A stretch of 64,000 nt of DNA from Diphasiastrum complanatum (Eukaryota; Streptophyta; Lycopodiopsida; Lycopodiales; Lycopodiaceae): contig CM055109.1 of the NCBI GenBank assembly GCA_029204225.1, positions 41,648,544 through 41,712,543 of the forward strand, given 5' to 3'. Within the stretch, counting starts at the first letter, position 1; each line of letters begins with the position of its first letter. Of the stretch, positions 35,069-48,049 are shown piece after piece. A program made the translations under genes and the position numbers. The notes beneath the pieces are model-generated. The model made no database searches, had not been told where the DNA came from, and saw only the letters and a list, made by a program, of their open reading frames with translations.

Positions 35069-35590
35069 CTCTCCCTTAATCTAAATCCATGAATGCTTTG
35101 ACCTTCAAACTTAGTTCTGGACAAAATTTCATGTGTGCATCCAAGCTTGATGCTTTAGTAAAAATATCCATTGTCATATCTTGCGTTCGACAGTACTACA
35201 AGTCAACCTCTTTGTCGAGAACTTTGCTTCTGACATAGTGATACTTAATTTAAATGCATTTACTCCTAGAATGAAATCTAGGGTTGGCTAATAAAGCAAT
35301 GGCACTTTGATTATCACTGAATAGAATTGTTGGAGCATATTGATTCAGACTGATATCTAAAAGTAAGTTTCTCAACCATATTGCTTCCTTTGTAGCTTGA
35401 GAGGCTGCGATATACTCTGATTCAGTGGAAGATAGAGCTATCGAAGTTTGCTTTCAATTGTTCCATGAAATTGGACCATTGTTGAGGAAAAATATGAATC
35501 CATAAGTGGATTTACGAGTGTCTACATCTCTCGTCCAACTTGCATCCGAGTAACCACTAAGAAGAGTTTGTCGTTGTTTATTAGAGTGCT
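35069..35590 (-). pseudogene. Copia-4 RNase H and polypurine tract
   Basis: The minus strand reads a copia RNase H: LLSGYSDASW with T-R-D-V-D-T-R-K-S, then ALSSTESEYIAASQATKEAIWL, FSDNQSAIALLANP and S-R-S-K, with internal stops. The segment ends at the polypurine tract directly before the LTR. Similarity ceases at about 35590, so gag, protease, integrase and RT of this element are missing. Confidence 0.82.
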
Positions 35591-35599
35591 GCAAACAGA

Positions 35600-36559
35600 T
35601 TCAATTGAGTAAGCAATGAGCAACTAGGATACAACCAAATGAAAGAATTTACAGAATTGTCTCAAAATATCTTTCTACTCCATCTTGCAAGAATCATAAT
35701 TTTAGGGATTGTGGAAAGACAACCTAATTGAGTTTTCATGCATGTTTAGGCCTATAGTTCCCTTGGCCAGATTGTTCTTCAATTGGGTTATTTCACCAAG
35801 GACACTCCATGCATTCTCCGTAACTTCATAGGTTCTACAAAACAAGACAAAGTACTGTTTTGCAGGGAACAATATCTCTAGGGAGGTGGATGAATTTTGA
35901 CTAATCTCAGCCATTATATTCTGCTTAATGGTAGCATAATTGCATTTCCAATCTATGTTCAAATTATGCAGTTCACAAGAGGATTTTGAGTATGGAAAAC
36001 TCCTAATCCTCAGCATGCAATCGATTAAAAATCCATACTAATTGGATAAATCAATTTATCATCAATCTATCCATGAACATAAACAAGATGACATGATTCA
36101 GAACATTATGGACTAATGCATGCTATCAAAACTTCAACTAAGTAGAATCCAGCAATGAAACATGCAACCAGATCTGCAGATCATTCTACAACAATTGAAA
36201 GCTTCCTCAAGAAACATGAAATTATGAATGAATTTACACTAATTCTCAACATGCAACCAGATCTACCATAGTAGATCATTCTACAACAATTGATAGCTTT
36301 CTCGAGAAACATGAAATTTTGAATGAATTTACACTAATTCTCAACATCTCTACCAAAATCGAACATGTAGAACAGCACTCTACCACCAATTTCAGAAACT
36401 TGCATGCGTCAACGGGAATTAGTGAATCCATAGCCGAACTTCTCTTAAGAAATCAGCACTCCTATCCGGGATACAAATTTAAGCGTTTTCAAGTTCCAAT
36501 CCGATGTAGAGCTTGTCTTCATCCCATCCAATACTGCATCTTAGCCGCTCTGATACCAA
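35600..36559 (-). mobile_element. 5' internal part of an LTR element (family X, copy A)
   Basis: A primer-binding site, seen on the plus strand as CCGCTCTGATACCA (36545-36558), adjoins the 484-bp LTR at 36560. The internal part contains a weak gag-like frame at 35702-36016 (-), about 530 bp downstream of the primer site, which I do not recognise firmly. A related copy lies at about 51300-51762. The element is truncated where it meets copia-4 near 35590. Confidence 0.65.
36161..36347. repeat. Tandem duplication of ~90 bp within family X copy A
   Basis: Two adjacent copies start CATGCAACCAGATCT, at 36161 and 36250, and both run to ACACTAATTCTCAACAT. The second is about 8-10 bp longer through an insertion (ACCATAGTAG) after the shared start. 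Copy B of the family carries only one version. Confidence 0.9.
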
Positions 36560-37043
36560 TGTAATGATTACTAGGAGAATCCTTACGATGAGGATAGAAA
36601 AACACAACAAGAGATATGTAGGAGCAAAACCACCCATCCAAATCTAGATTAATTCATGATCTAGCCCACGAGCCATGCCATGTGAATATTAGAGGAGAGG
36701 AGAGAAACTGGTAACTTGAACTTGAGCCAAAGTGTCGATGGGCAAGTTTCTACTCCAATATATAGAGAGAGTAGAGGTCTGTGCACGCACTCATGCAATT
36801 CCTATGCAATCCGGCTATAAATAGGTCACATCTCCCTTGCAGTCCTCATGCATATATTAGTCACACATACATGCACTACCCCACATGTCTCAATGGAAAT
36901 GTCTAGGTCCTCTCAAGGTGATTAGTTACAAACTGGCCTTGACACTGGATTAAATTGAGGCGTAATTAGCAATCTCGAATACCGGAGGGCCGGTCTACCA
37001 TATTAGGACTATTTTAAATCCTTAGCTGAATAAGGCCATAACA
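36560..37043 (-). repeat. LTR of family X, copy A (~484 bp)
   Basis: The plus strand starts TGTAATGATT and ends CATAACA. It is collinear with 51763-52252, for example at GATGAGGATAG, CTATAAATAGGTCACA and GGAGGGCCGGTCTACCATATT. The primer-binding site directly to the left fixes it as a minus-strand 5' LTR. Confidence 0.82.
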
Positions 37044-37212
37044 ATATGTATTCAAAGTTAAATGTGCAATGACTGAACTATCAGGATTACCAAAAAAACA
37101 ATGATGAGTAATATATTATTTGCACTTCTATTTCTTTCATTTTGGATCATTTTTTTAAAGCCTAATCAGATCATTTTTCTCTTGCAAATTCATATCCTTC
37201 CAATATAAATGA
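37044..37212. other. Unassigned spacer
   Basis: AT-rich sequence between the LTR and the ORF at 37213. Nothing was recognised. Confidence 0.5.
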
Positions 37213-37662
37213 ATGGGAACCAACTGGATCTCTTTTAGGTGTAAACTAAACACTAATATTGGACAGTTGCAATATAAAGGTAGAACTACAAAGGATCTTG
37301 TTGATTGTGGAATTTTTTTCTATGAATCGATGTACATTCTCGATTTAAAGGGGGATTTTGGAAAAATTATTCCACTACCTAGTTTTAGAAGTGATGAATG
37401 GGTTACTTTTGATGCCTCAGTTTTGAATTCATTTCAATGTAAACTTTATAATGATGTAAAAAATTCGTTAAAGATAAGTACAAGCTCAAAAATAGTCCGA
37501 CTAAATTGGTTTGTTTCTTTGAATATATTTTTGGATTTTTTTGCAAATGTCAATGAACACAAAACTCCAATTGGAGAAATCGAACTGGGTCAGATTCTCC
37601 ATCGTACTTTGGTGCATCGATACGTGGAATTCTACGTTCTAGTTGTGGAGGAGCCGGAGTAG
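37213..37662 (+). CDS. Unidentified 149-codon ORF
   Basis: An AT-rich open frame of unusual length for this region, from ATG to TAG. It shows mixed hydrophobic/polar composition, PLPSFRSDEWVTFDASVL near residues 56-73 and FVSLNIFLDFFANV near 98-111. I do not recognise a family. The frame is not a simple repeat and lacks copia or gypsy motifs. It could be an exon, an organelle-derived scrap or chance. Low confidence that it is a gene. Confidence 0.3.
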   Translation: MGTNWISFRCKLNTNIGQLQYKGRTTKDLVDCGIFFYESMYILDLKGDFGKIIPLPSFRSDEWVTFDASVLNSFQCKLYNDVKNSLKISTSSKIVRLNWFVSLNIFLDFFANVNEHKTPIGEIELGQILHRTLVHRYVEFYVLVVEEPE

Positions 37663-38364
37663 AAGATTCAGCACAGTCATGAGACATGATGCAAAGTGTG
37701 GAGGAGAGTAACAATACAGATGATCAGATCAATACTGTACTTGGCAAAAAGACAATTTGCTTGCAGAATGAAGAGTGTGGGCTGTGTATATGTAAGATTG
37801 TATCTATCTTTTGATGATAATATTTACATGTTTTTGTACACTTGAAATATAATTAAATTAAAATTTCTATTCAGTAATTTTTTCTATATTTTTTTTATAG
37901 CAAGAGAAGCATCTGGTAAAATTGCTTGCTCTTGTGCTATTTTAGTACTAGGAGGTTGATAGGGCACAATCCCATTTCTTGTTATTTGCCCATCCTCTTC
38001 ATTGGGAAGGACTTTTATACCTCGTTAGTCATAAATTATAAGATCTGCTTCTTGAGCAACTTGAAAGGCTTATTTCTTTTTTGAATGACTATTATTATGT
38101 GAATTACTGCTTGTAGGTATAATACTTGAAATTTTTGGGTAGATTCTTGAGTATTTTTTGTTCTTAATTTCTTAGACCCCATGTTATCCTTATGCATAGA
38201 TAGATTTTAGACGGATGATGTTTATTGTCACTTGTGTTGAAAATATTCAAAAGAAAAGTCTTGAATATTATATAATGAATCCTTTTTTTGGAGAAAGACA
38301 GTTATTATTGACCTTTCAGATACTTTCATGTGTCATCTCTCCAGTTAACTTTTATAAAAAATAT
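37663..38364. other. Unassigned AT-rich DNA
   Basis: No frame or structure was recognised, although the stretch is rich in poly(A)/poly(T) runs. Confidence 0.4.
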
Positions 38365-38775
38365 GGTAATAAAATCAAAGTCGAAAGATGAACTATCGGG
38401 CTCTGCAAAATAATCCTTCTTCTAATGTATGACTACGCCTATAAAAAATGAACAAAGTTATCGTGACAATCATCATGTTCGTTCTTTTAGCAACTAACTT
38501 TGAGATCGTTAGTACCAAAGTGATTTCGTAGACAAACAATTACAAAGTGTAAATAATATAGATAGAATATTGCAGTATCAAAACATTTGACAATCTAGGC
38601 TAATTGATAAGAAACTAACAGATACAAAATAACTTCGGAGAAGCTTGCATTCATCCTGACATAATATTGAAAACAATAAAAATGTATGATTAATCCAGTA
38701 AGTAGCATGTACAAATCAGATGATGCGAGTACAAAACAATAGTGGATGAAGCTGCGTACTCTAAATTATCTCTGA
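38365..38775 (-). repeat. LTR relic of the copia-4 family
   Basis: Collinear with the middle of the LTRs at 34139 and 61203: GGGCTCTGCAAAATAATCC, CTAACTTTGAGATCGTTAGTACC and GTACTCTAAATTATCTCTGAGTA all have counterparts. Neither terminus is recognisable. The right end joins another repeat family at about 38775. Confidence 0.72.
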
Positions 38776-39200
<425 letters not shown>

Positions 39201-39389
39201 ATACTTAATTATTTTTAGGGATAGTCAGAAAATTTGTTGATTCTTAAGTATGTTGAGTAATTCCCAATCTATTAAATAAGTTGAGATTTCAAATCAATAT
39301 TTTAAAAATTTAAATCTCTTTACTCCAATGTTTTATTGAGAACACATGGATCTCACAAGTATTTCTCGTAAAGTAAGTTTCTCTAATGT

Positions 39390-39637
39390 GTATGCTTGGA
39401 CTCTTCCTTCTCAACAAGAAATATTGTACACGCTCAACCAGCAAAAGTTATTACTTCAAGCAATTGTACTCATTTGTTGATATTAATCAGAGTGCAAATT
39501 TCAGTCCCACTACTGTATTGTTTCATTGTGCATTTGTATGGATCATTCAATTTGAATATTCTGATGTTGTATGTTGTGCTTCCAATTCTACACCCACCCG
39601 CTCGAGCTTCCGCTGACATTCCCATTGATTTCCGACA
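39390..39637 (+). repeat. LTR remnant of the copia-1/copia-2 family
   Basis: The stretch CAGAGTGCAAATTT ... GTTGTGCTTCCAATTCTACACCCACC ... CTTCCGCTGACATTCCCATTGATTTCCGACA matches the ends of the LTRs at 1-177 and 50382-51087. The bases after GACA are TGGGGG and not the TGGTATCAGAGC of a primer site. It may be a solo LTR or a decayed 5' end. Confidence 0.72.
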
Positions 39638-41430
39638 TGGGGGTGTAGGTTAACTTACAGTTTTATTTGGGTTAACTTAAGTAATGGTAGGTAGAGGGGG
39701 GGCTGGCTGGAGGCTTTTGACATTTATTTTTTCCTAGTTTAGTCTAAATGACTTTGTTCAGTTATGGTGGTTTCCATTTTATTTTATTTTTCGTGCAGTA
39801 AAGCAATGTTTAAAAAGGATTTTGGAATATGGATTATTGTTTTTGCCTAATTAGTTACAAGCTTTGTAAAGCATTGATTTTCAAGCACGTAAGTTTTATA
39901 AAAATGGCAAATTTCTTGAAATTGCTTGGACAAACCTTTACAAAATTGCTAACTAGGAAAAAATTGTTTTTCCTATGACTAAAGGTATATTGAACAAGTT
40001 CCTGAAAGGAACTTCGTAAGACAAAAACCAGAATAATCAAATTCAAAATCTATTTAAGACAAACTTGCAATGACTGCCCGTGGGCCATATGAAACTGGAC
40101 ATTTATGTCCAACAGTTTCTCGAAATTTTGACCAATGTACCATGGTCCCTTTGAAGCATCGACTTTGCTTCACAAAAGGGCATGTGTGGACAAAATGGCC
40201 TTGAAACCGATAAATGGAAGCCAAAGACTAAAAGAAAAAAATAAGCGTTTTTTCAAAGCGGCCGCTCGTCTACGAGGAAAAAGAATAAGCAAAGTAATGC
40301 CATGTAATCAAACTGATCTAAAGGGTCATAAGTCCCGGTAGGCAAGACTTTTTTAGAACTTGATTGTGATATTGGGCATTTATAGAAGCTTATGGCTATT
40401 GCATTTATTTAACTCCTCGTTCATTCTTTCCCTCCTTGTTCATTCTTTCCCTCTACGAGACAAATTCCATATGAAATCAAATGATTTTTTGGACGATTTG
40501 ATCAGGAAGTGGAGGGCCTTCGTGGAAGAAGAACCTGTGGTATGGGACGCAGGCGATTCCAAAATGAAAGATTTGAAACTAACTAGATCGGATTGACAGT
40601 TGTAAATCTAAGTGATGCCAAATATTATTGTTCATAAAAGGGTGTTTTGTCGCAAATTTGAGATATTGGTCATGACCCCTTATGGATATCTCAAATTTAC
40701 AAAACCGGAAACCTGGCAAGCTATTTCTTTGTATTAAGAATATATTTGTGAATTTCATAACATTTCATGTGATTCCTCGGAAGGTAATTTTTAGTACCCG
40801 TTGACCCTGGACGATGTTACATGAATGGTAAATGAAATCGTTTTCTAAAAATCGTTTCTCTTATATGAATCTTCAATAAATCTTTTTATGATTATACAGG
40901 TCAATGCTCTAGAATGGTAACAAAGAATATCTTAAGATAAGTCATTCATGGAAAGGGACATTAACTGTATTTGATATTATTAATGCAATGTGTTTCTTGG
41001 CTTTCAAGATTTTTTTAATTCTTCTTTGTAACTTCTCCTTGGGCATATCTAGACTGATATGCAAAACTTGGAAACTCATGTGGTTTCCTGTTAAAAGGGG
41101 GAGAAGCAGGAAGAATAGAATGGAGAAACATCTATCAAGGATTCCAAGAGGAATCCATTACTTGAATAGTTGACAACATGTTTCTTGAATCAGGAACGAT
41201 AGGATATTTTGATATTACAAAAATTCTCTAAGGATCATAATAGATATCTAGTTAGAAGATGTAAGAGAAGGAAATTAGAAAACACTCTTGTAGTAGAAGA
41301 GTTGTTGATTACAAGTCTGATTGATTAATATCAGAACTAGTAATCTATTGCAAGATGGTGGGTTTGTTGGAACTTGTTTCTTGCTAGTTGTAATCAACTT
41401 GATCTTAGAGTGAACTTGGATCTGTGTGTT
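39638..41430. other. Unassigned DNA
   Basis: Short frames (40135-40341, 40360-40596, 40988-41173, all +) lack recognisable domains. The stretch may belong to the decayed gypsy element whose integrase is at 42214. Confidence 0.35.
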
Positions 41431-42213
41431 GATGCAAGGAATGAAATTCATGCTAATATATATTCTTTTGAGATAATCTCTGATTGAGATTTTGGTTGTG
41501 AAATAGCACACTTTGAGAAATATTTTCTCTTAGAGTTAAGTTACAGGATTCTCAGTTAAGAAGTTGTTTATAGATCGGGTAAAAATCTATAGAGATATAT
41601 GTATGATCATCATTACTTTGTGCAAGTTATTGATCCTATGGATCTACAGTGTGTTCCATGGACTGAGTTTATATGCATGCATAAACTAGTCGTTAAAACA
41701 TAGGCATACTGGTGAGAATTGGATGGAGACAATTTCTCGCTAGGTAATAGTGATTTCTCGTCAAAAATTGCTTATACACCTAGGTGGGATTAGAATCAGA
41801 TTGATGTGATGTTTTGGGATCCACACCCAGACATTCAAATATTTTCTAGATCCAATGCAACTAACCGAGTCATGAGCGCTACTTCTGAATTAGTTGTTTG
41901 AATCAACAATATAACCTCTCTTATGTATATTGTTGTTGAAATGTACGGCTTATAAGTCGCAACCTTCATGAGTCATTTTTGGATTCATTTAGAGGGTTTT
42001 TGTGCATAGAATACATGGAACTTTTGGCCTTAATCTTTTCCTGAATGCAAAAGATGAATGTTATCTTGGAAAACTCAGGTAGAGTTGGATAGAAATTGTG
42101 ACGCTTTCTTATGGTAAGGTATGGCTTTGGAATCTGGTGATGTGATTAAAAAATCATAACTCGACTCTGGGGTATACTTGATCAATAAGAGAAAACTTAG
42201 ATCATGGTGATAT

Positions 42214-42535
42214 TACCTCGAATAAATAAACGGGATAGCGGAATTTTGGTAGTGATTGGCAATCTTACCAAATCGACTATGTTTATTTGGGTAAAGACCA
42301 CCAATAAAGCATTTGATTTAGCTCAGGTATTTGACGAGTGTCTGTTTAGGCTTTACGGATTACTAAGTGACATCATGTAGCATTCACGATCCAAAGTTCA
42401 CCAGTCACTTTTGGTCGGCCGTATTCACTAAACTAGAGACGACTCTGAGCTTGAGTTATTCTGATCACCCCGTCGACAATTTCATTGGAAAACCCTTGGT
42501 TGACTTTGCCTATAATAAAGTATCATGTTCTCTTA
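42214..42535 (+). pseudogene. Ty3-gypsy integrase core remnant
   Basis: Two overlapping frames give a gypsy integrase: V-I-G-N-L-T-K-S, FIWVKTTNKAFDLAQVF and RLYGL in one, then DPKFTSHFWSAVFTKLETTLSLS in the next. After HPVDN about 60 residues are missing, and the match resumes at KPLVDFAYNKVSCS. The TAG at about 42378 and the frameshift show it is dead. RT, RNase H and chromodomain were not found next to it. Confidence 0.78.
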
Positions 42536-42699
42536 TTATTGTGTATAGGACAAGGATCCAAGAAATTATGACATTTTTACTAATATATGATCACTCAGTG
42601 TATTTTTCAGGGAAACCATGTTGTCGTGGGAGACCTAGTCATGAATGCCGGAAAAGTTAACCACAGAAGAAAAAACCGAGAAAGAAAAGTTTTGGGTAA

Positions 42700-45000
42700 A
42701 AACAGGACCGGGAAATATGGATTCAGTGTCAAGGAGTCACAAAAATCCTAACGACAAAGTTTGGACAATTTACGGGCAATTAATGAAATATGCGGGCCAA
42801 GTGGTTATTCAACAGGCCAAAAACCTAGACAAATGAGCAGTAGGCGCACGACCCTTGAAAAACCGAAGAAAGGACGAAAACACAGGTACCCAAAGAAAAC
42901 CGAAAGTCGCCTACTAAAAATAGGGGTTGAAAACACCCAAAATTTGGATAATAAATGCCAAAACACCTTGGAGGATATAAAAATTGGGAGGTACACCCAC
43001 TAGCCATTGACATTTTGGGCTTCTAGGGTGTACAAAAGGGGAAACTTGAATGGCCTCCCTAGCCTTTGACAAAAATGGCATCTTGGCTAGTTTTGGAAGA
43101 GAGCCTTGAATTGCACCACTCCCCCACTCTCTTATGGAGACCAATAGGGGTACTATCAAATGGGTTGGGGACAAATGGCAAAGAGGGATTGAAGGGCAGG
43201 AAGAATGACAAGATGGCATTGTGAAGGGGATGCATTGGATTTCCTATAGAAGGAGCCAACTCCTTGTATTTTGATGGGTTGCTAATTTTTTTTTAGCCAT
43301 TGTATCTTTTTGGCCTATTTTTTTTTTTTTTACAGACTTTCGGTTCAGTTTTCTCTCAACTAAACCGTTAACATTTCAATCGCACCGTTCATATTTTAGA
43401 AACTTTATTTTTCTTCATTTTCTCATTTTACACCAATTCGATCGGACATGCGAAAAGTGGAGAAAACTATGTCAACATGCCTAGCTCTGATTTTTGCTAC
43501 AAGTTTCATGACTAGGGTTTCACATGCAACGGCTACCTAAACTGCACATTGAGGTATGAGATGATTTTTATATCTATTTGCATTGATGGTAAAAGTTGTG
43601 GGTTTATTGTAAGATGTTACTTGACTTGAGTTTTTCCGTTGCCATTCGTCCCAATCAATTTTGAAACTGTTTTTCGTAAATCATCTATTCTCAAATGTGA
43701 TAGTATAACTTTAACCACTCGTGATTTGAATGTGATTTTTACAAGCGTGTTAGAGTTGCGGAAGGGTAAGCATATCACCTTGAAGGTTGAACACCGCCAT
43801 TATTTTCCTCATTTACAATGTTATGACATCTTCCATAGAGTAGTTAAGACTTGAAATTTGTAGTTGCATTCAAGCAAATCAGTTATAGTTTGATAGTGAA
43901 GCATACAAACACAACTTAGAATTCAGTTTAGAAGCTTAGCACTTCATGAACAAATGCGATGTGAGAAAGTAGACGATGATTGTTTACTATTCTTCGACTT
44001 GTTTAGTGAAAGCACAAAAATTGTAGCCAAGAGTCGTACAGATTTAGAATGTGTTTTACAATTTGCTGAGTTAGGTTTGTTAGTTAAACTACCATGCGGA
44101 ATCGTCAAGTTGTGAAACGGTTTTTCAGGTTTTGTCAATTATGAACGTATCAACTAAACCCGACCTTTGTGAAACACCAAAGCGGGCCATCCACCATCTG
44201 CGGTTGAAATATACCACCTTGGTTAAGCGTCACACTAGTCACACTCGCTATCGGTACTGTCTAGCGAAATACCTAGACCCGATGGTCGGCAAAAATACCA
44301 CCGCTTATCAAACAAATTGGTGTGTATAACTTGCACCCCACAAGCACATCATAGGCAATAAGTCGGTTTCAAGCCCATGTAAGATTTTTACTAACTGTAA
44401 CCCGAATTCAATGGGGAAAGAGACATTAGCAAGATCCTAATGCGAATTAGTGATCAGAAAATTTACGGAACCGTAACCCTAGAAAGCTAGTGAATCATTG
44501 CACCAAAATTGACAGCACTCCCTCCTTGCAACCGTATCTCTGAGAGCCTGGAAAACCCTCATCGGTTGGGGAGCACGGGGGCAATAGAGAAGACCATCAG
44601 GGTTGGAAGTGGCAAATCCTCTATTGCTCACGTAGGGCCGAACTGCCTTTAGAGGTGGGCCCCCTTGACCCTTTTAGGATGTTTTGGCTGGACCAACCCC
44701 TTGTCAAAATTTGCCCTAACAGGGTTCCAAAACCATACTTCACCATTGGAAGATACTGGAGTATATGCATAACATACCACTTAGAAAATATAAGAAACAT
44801 TCTGAAATCTTTTCCTCAAGGAAAAATTACTGGATTCCAAGAATATTCTTGCAAACCGATTCTTAACCATATTATGAGTTCCAAATTCTACAATCAACCA
44901 AGTAATTAAAGACCATTACAACGTTCGTCTTTAACAAAAAAAAATTTATACAATCAAAGTTCTACTAAATTCCAAAAATTCAGTTTACCATTCTTGGAAT
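42700..45000. other. Unassigned DNA
   Basis: Frames such as 42761-43003 (+), 43639-43854 (+) and 44655-44909 (+) have no recognised domain. No RNA gene or terminal repeat was seen. Confidence 0.35.
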
Positions 45001-45640
45001 CATTAGGATCCAGTATCCAATTGAGCTCTCAGGGATATTATTACTAATGAATCAAGTTTATTCCTCAACTAAGAAATACTCACCCAAGCATTTTGTATAT
45101 CCTATGCACATATTTCCTGATGAATCCAAATGACTCATAAAGTATGTGTCTTACAAGCAATACACACAAAACCAACAGTTTCCGGTGAATTCTCTTCACA
45201 CTGTCCGTTTTACCAATTAACTTCCACATGAGTAAGTCAACTACTCAAGTTCATTGCCCATGATTTAAGAATCTTAAATGTCTAGGTGCAGCTCTTAATT
45301 GTACATGTACAACACCGCATTTAGATCCATATCCAAATCACTTTCAAGTTAACCAATAGATCTATTAGAACAGATCTGTTAACTCTGCAAGTAATTGTCA
45401 TATACAATACTTGATCATATGTCTATGTTCAATGACTAGGTTAAGTGCACCAGATAACCTTAGTAGCCAAGAATACATATTAGATCCAAACAAGATTGAT
45501 TGTGCACATATGAGAAAAATCTCACTATGACCCAGTACATAAACACATATATCCAAATCTGGCAGATTCTTCCAAAATTCGCATATGTTACTCACATATC
45601 TCATTGAGAATCTTGTGACTCAGCTACTAACGGATTCTAT
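45000..45640 (-). repeat. Dispersed repeat family Y, second copy
   Basis: The reverse complement of 38776-39200 in organisation. It contains GAATTCTCTTCACACTGTC and TTCATTG-type segments. In place of the 172-bp microsatellite it has only a short AATACACACAAAACCAAC stretch. Confidence 0.65.
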
Positions 45641-46727
45641 TTCTCTTGAGTAAATAACATATCTGGGAAATCTCTCACGAGTTTTACAACCCACTTACCT
45701 TTGCCACCAAATTTCTCCCACATAATCAACCCCTTTTGGATCCTAGTATTCCAACCAAAATCAGGTTGATTCAATACAAACACTCCATTATCAAAATTAC
45801 TTTTATCCCTGCCAACTGGGATTAATAACTTCTGATCTTACTCAATACTACTTATAATGATTTCCAATTTTCAATCCTTCTCTAATTCCAGATTGTTCCA
45901 CACAATCCCTAGAGAATTTCTCTCAACTCTGATAGGTCCTTATAATAGAATAGTTAATTTTTATCAAACCTCCAAATATTATGACCTTTATTCAATTTAT
46001 TCACTTTAACAAGTATCTCACAAGCTTTAGTTTGCCCAATCCTAAAGATCAAAATCATGTCTATCGGTGCTCCACCGAAGTCGAAGTACCACTCCAGAGT
46101 TAAGTGGCTAACTAGCATAATACCAAGGAATCAAATCACTTTTAGTGGGTACATGCCTGAGAACCAAACCACTACCATCGTTTTGTCAAGATCAGTTTAG
46201 CAAAATTCTGACCGATTATTACAGCTTGACACAAAAACAACGGTACCAAAGTTCTACAAAAACTAACTTACCGGTAACTGTCAAGTAAGGCCTTGTATAT
46301 GCATATTGTTCATGGATAAGAAAAAACCAAATTCCTTCTACCAAAATCAGGAAGCAATATCCAAAACCAAGTTTACAACTTCAACACCCATGTCCCAAGA
46401 AACCGAAATTCCTCTTACTGGGAGCTAATAATTTAAATTTTTCGAGTTGAATCCAAATCCTCTTTCGGAACCAACTTTTAAAATTACCAAATTTCAAGCC
46501 CTAAAAATCATTGGTCGTCCGGCATGCAACAATGAATTGATACAGATAGTCCCACAATTTACAAAATTGTTGACCCTTCATCATGCATCAATTCCTTTTT
46601 AACCGGCAAACACATGCATACCAAAGCCCTAAAGCTGGTTCTTAAACAAAAAAAAATGACTTAGACCTTTTAAACAAACCCTAACATCAAATTCAAAGAG
46701 CAAATAGAATAGGGTCTGCTCCAGTGT
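45641..46727. other. Unassigned DNA
   Basis: No convincing frame, tRNA or repeat boundary was recognised. The minus strand near 45690-45790 has a short coding-like stretch of unknown identity. Confidence 0.35.
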
Positions 46728-47150
46728 TGGGTGGGTATCAAAATTTTTGATACCAACTGGGTCAAGGTATTGCAGTTTTTTAGAAAATGTAATACCAGTA
46801 GGGTATCAACATAAGGAGGTCTAGGATTTGTAGACTGGTATAGACCAGACTGGTATCACAAGGGTGATACCAGCCAGTTATCAACCCGGGTATCAACATG
46901 TACGAATTGCTATAAATATATATTTTTAAGTGTAATATCATAATTTAAAATATAAAAAAATTGAGATATAAAAACATACTAAAAATAGTAGTACTATTGA
47001 TACCACGAGAAAATCCCACAAAATCTCCTCAACTTGGGTATCAACATGAATAGTAAAATAGTTAATACTGGGTGTCCGGTTCTAGACCCTGGTATTAGAA
47101 ATCATATACCAGTTGGGTTGGTTTTTTAATACCATGTTGATACCCATTAT
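46728..47150. repeat. Region rich in GGTATCAACA / GATACCAG words
   Basis: The words GGTATCAAC, ATACCAG and their complements recur more than ten times in ~420 bp, in both orientations and without strict period. The content looks like an old scrambled minisatellite. No coding potential was recognised. Confidence 0.5.
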
Positions 47151-47236
47151 TGATATTAGTCATGACCCTATATACCCGCCCATTACTGGTCTGCTCCACA
47201 CACAACTGCCATCATCATCGAGGGAAGGGAGGTTGC

Positions 47237-47410
<174 letters not shown>

Positions 47411-47544
47411 TCTACATGCAATAAGGGAATGGGATCGCTCTCCACCTCGACTTGCACCAGTGCATGCCATCAACTCCCAATCTCTGCTCCATCCTCACGA
47501 CTACAGGGAATTGAATGCAGCCAGCTACGCCCAACCACGGCCTT

Positions 47545-47962
47545 CAATCCAACAAAAAGAACAAATATTGAAGATTTAGATGTAAAAATGACTCTTTTAT
47601 TGAGTCTTCCTAAAGCCTATGAAACATGGGTCATGGCTACTTCGATCCAGCAGCAACTTACTCTATCAAGAGTCATTTCTATGTTGTTACAAGAGAAAAT
47701 CAGAAGGAATGCAACCTCCTCAGGCTCAAGATCGGATTCTATTGCTCTATACACAAACAAAAATCAGAAGAGATCTCCAAAGTCAGATTTTCCTAACATA
47801 AAGAGCAACTTGCAGTCTGGGTCGAATTTTGACTTTGAGTCGAATTTTTACTCAGGGTCGAATTCAAAATCTTCTTCATCATTCCAGCCAAAGCAGAACC
47901 TGTTCTGCAAATATTGTAAGAGAACTGGTCATCTCATCAAGAACACTCAAGTACAACAATGA
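47545..47962 (+). pseudogene. Copia-2 gag, C-terminal half
   Basis: Contains LLSLPKAYETWV, then a Ser/Asn-rich stretch with SGSNFDFES-type repeats, then a knuckle, CKYCKRTGHLIKN, in which the last Cys of the CCHC motif has been lost. The frame is open upstream through the microsatellite only by chance. Confidence 0.8.
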
Positions 47963-48049
47963 AAAGAAGATGCAGTCCCAACAACAAGCAAATGTTGCCT
48001 CAACCTGAGTTACTCGATCCAATATGAAGAGGAAGATGAAGCTGCCTTC

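Noticed and set aside
37213-37662. Plastid accD origin for the unknown ORF
   Set aside because: I compared the carboxyltransferase motifs I know and found none, so no such name is given.
39638-39660. Primer-binding site after the LTR remnant at 39637
   Set aside because: The bases read TGGGGGTGTAGG and not TGGTATCAGAGC.
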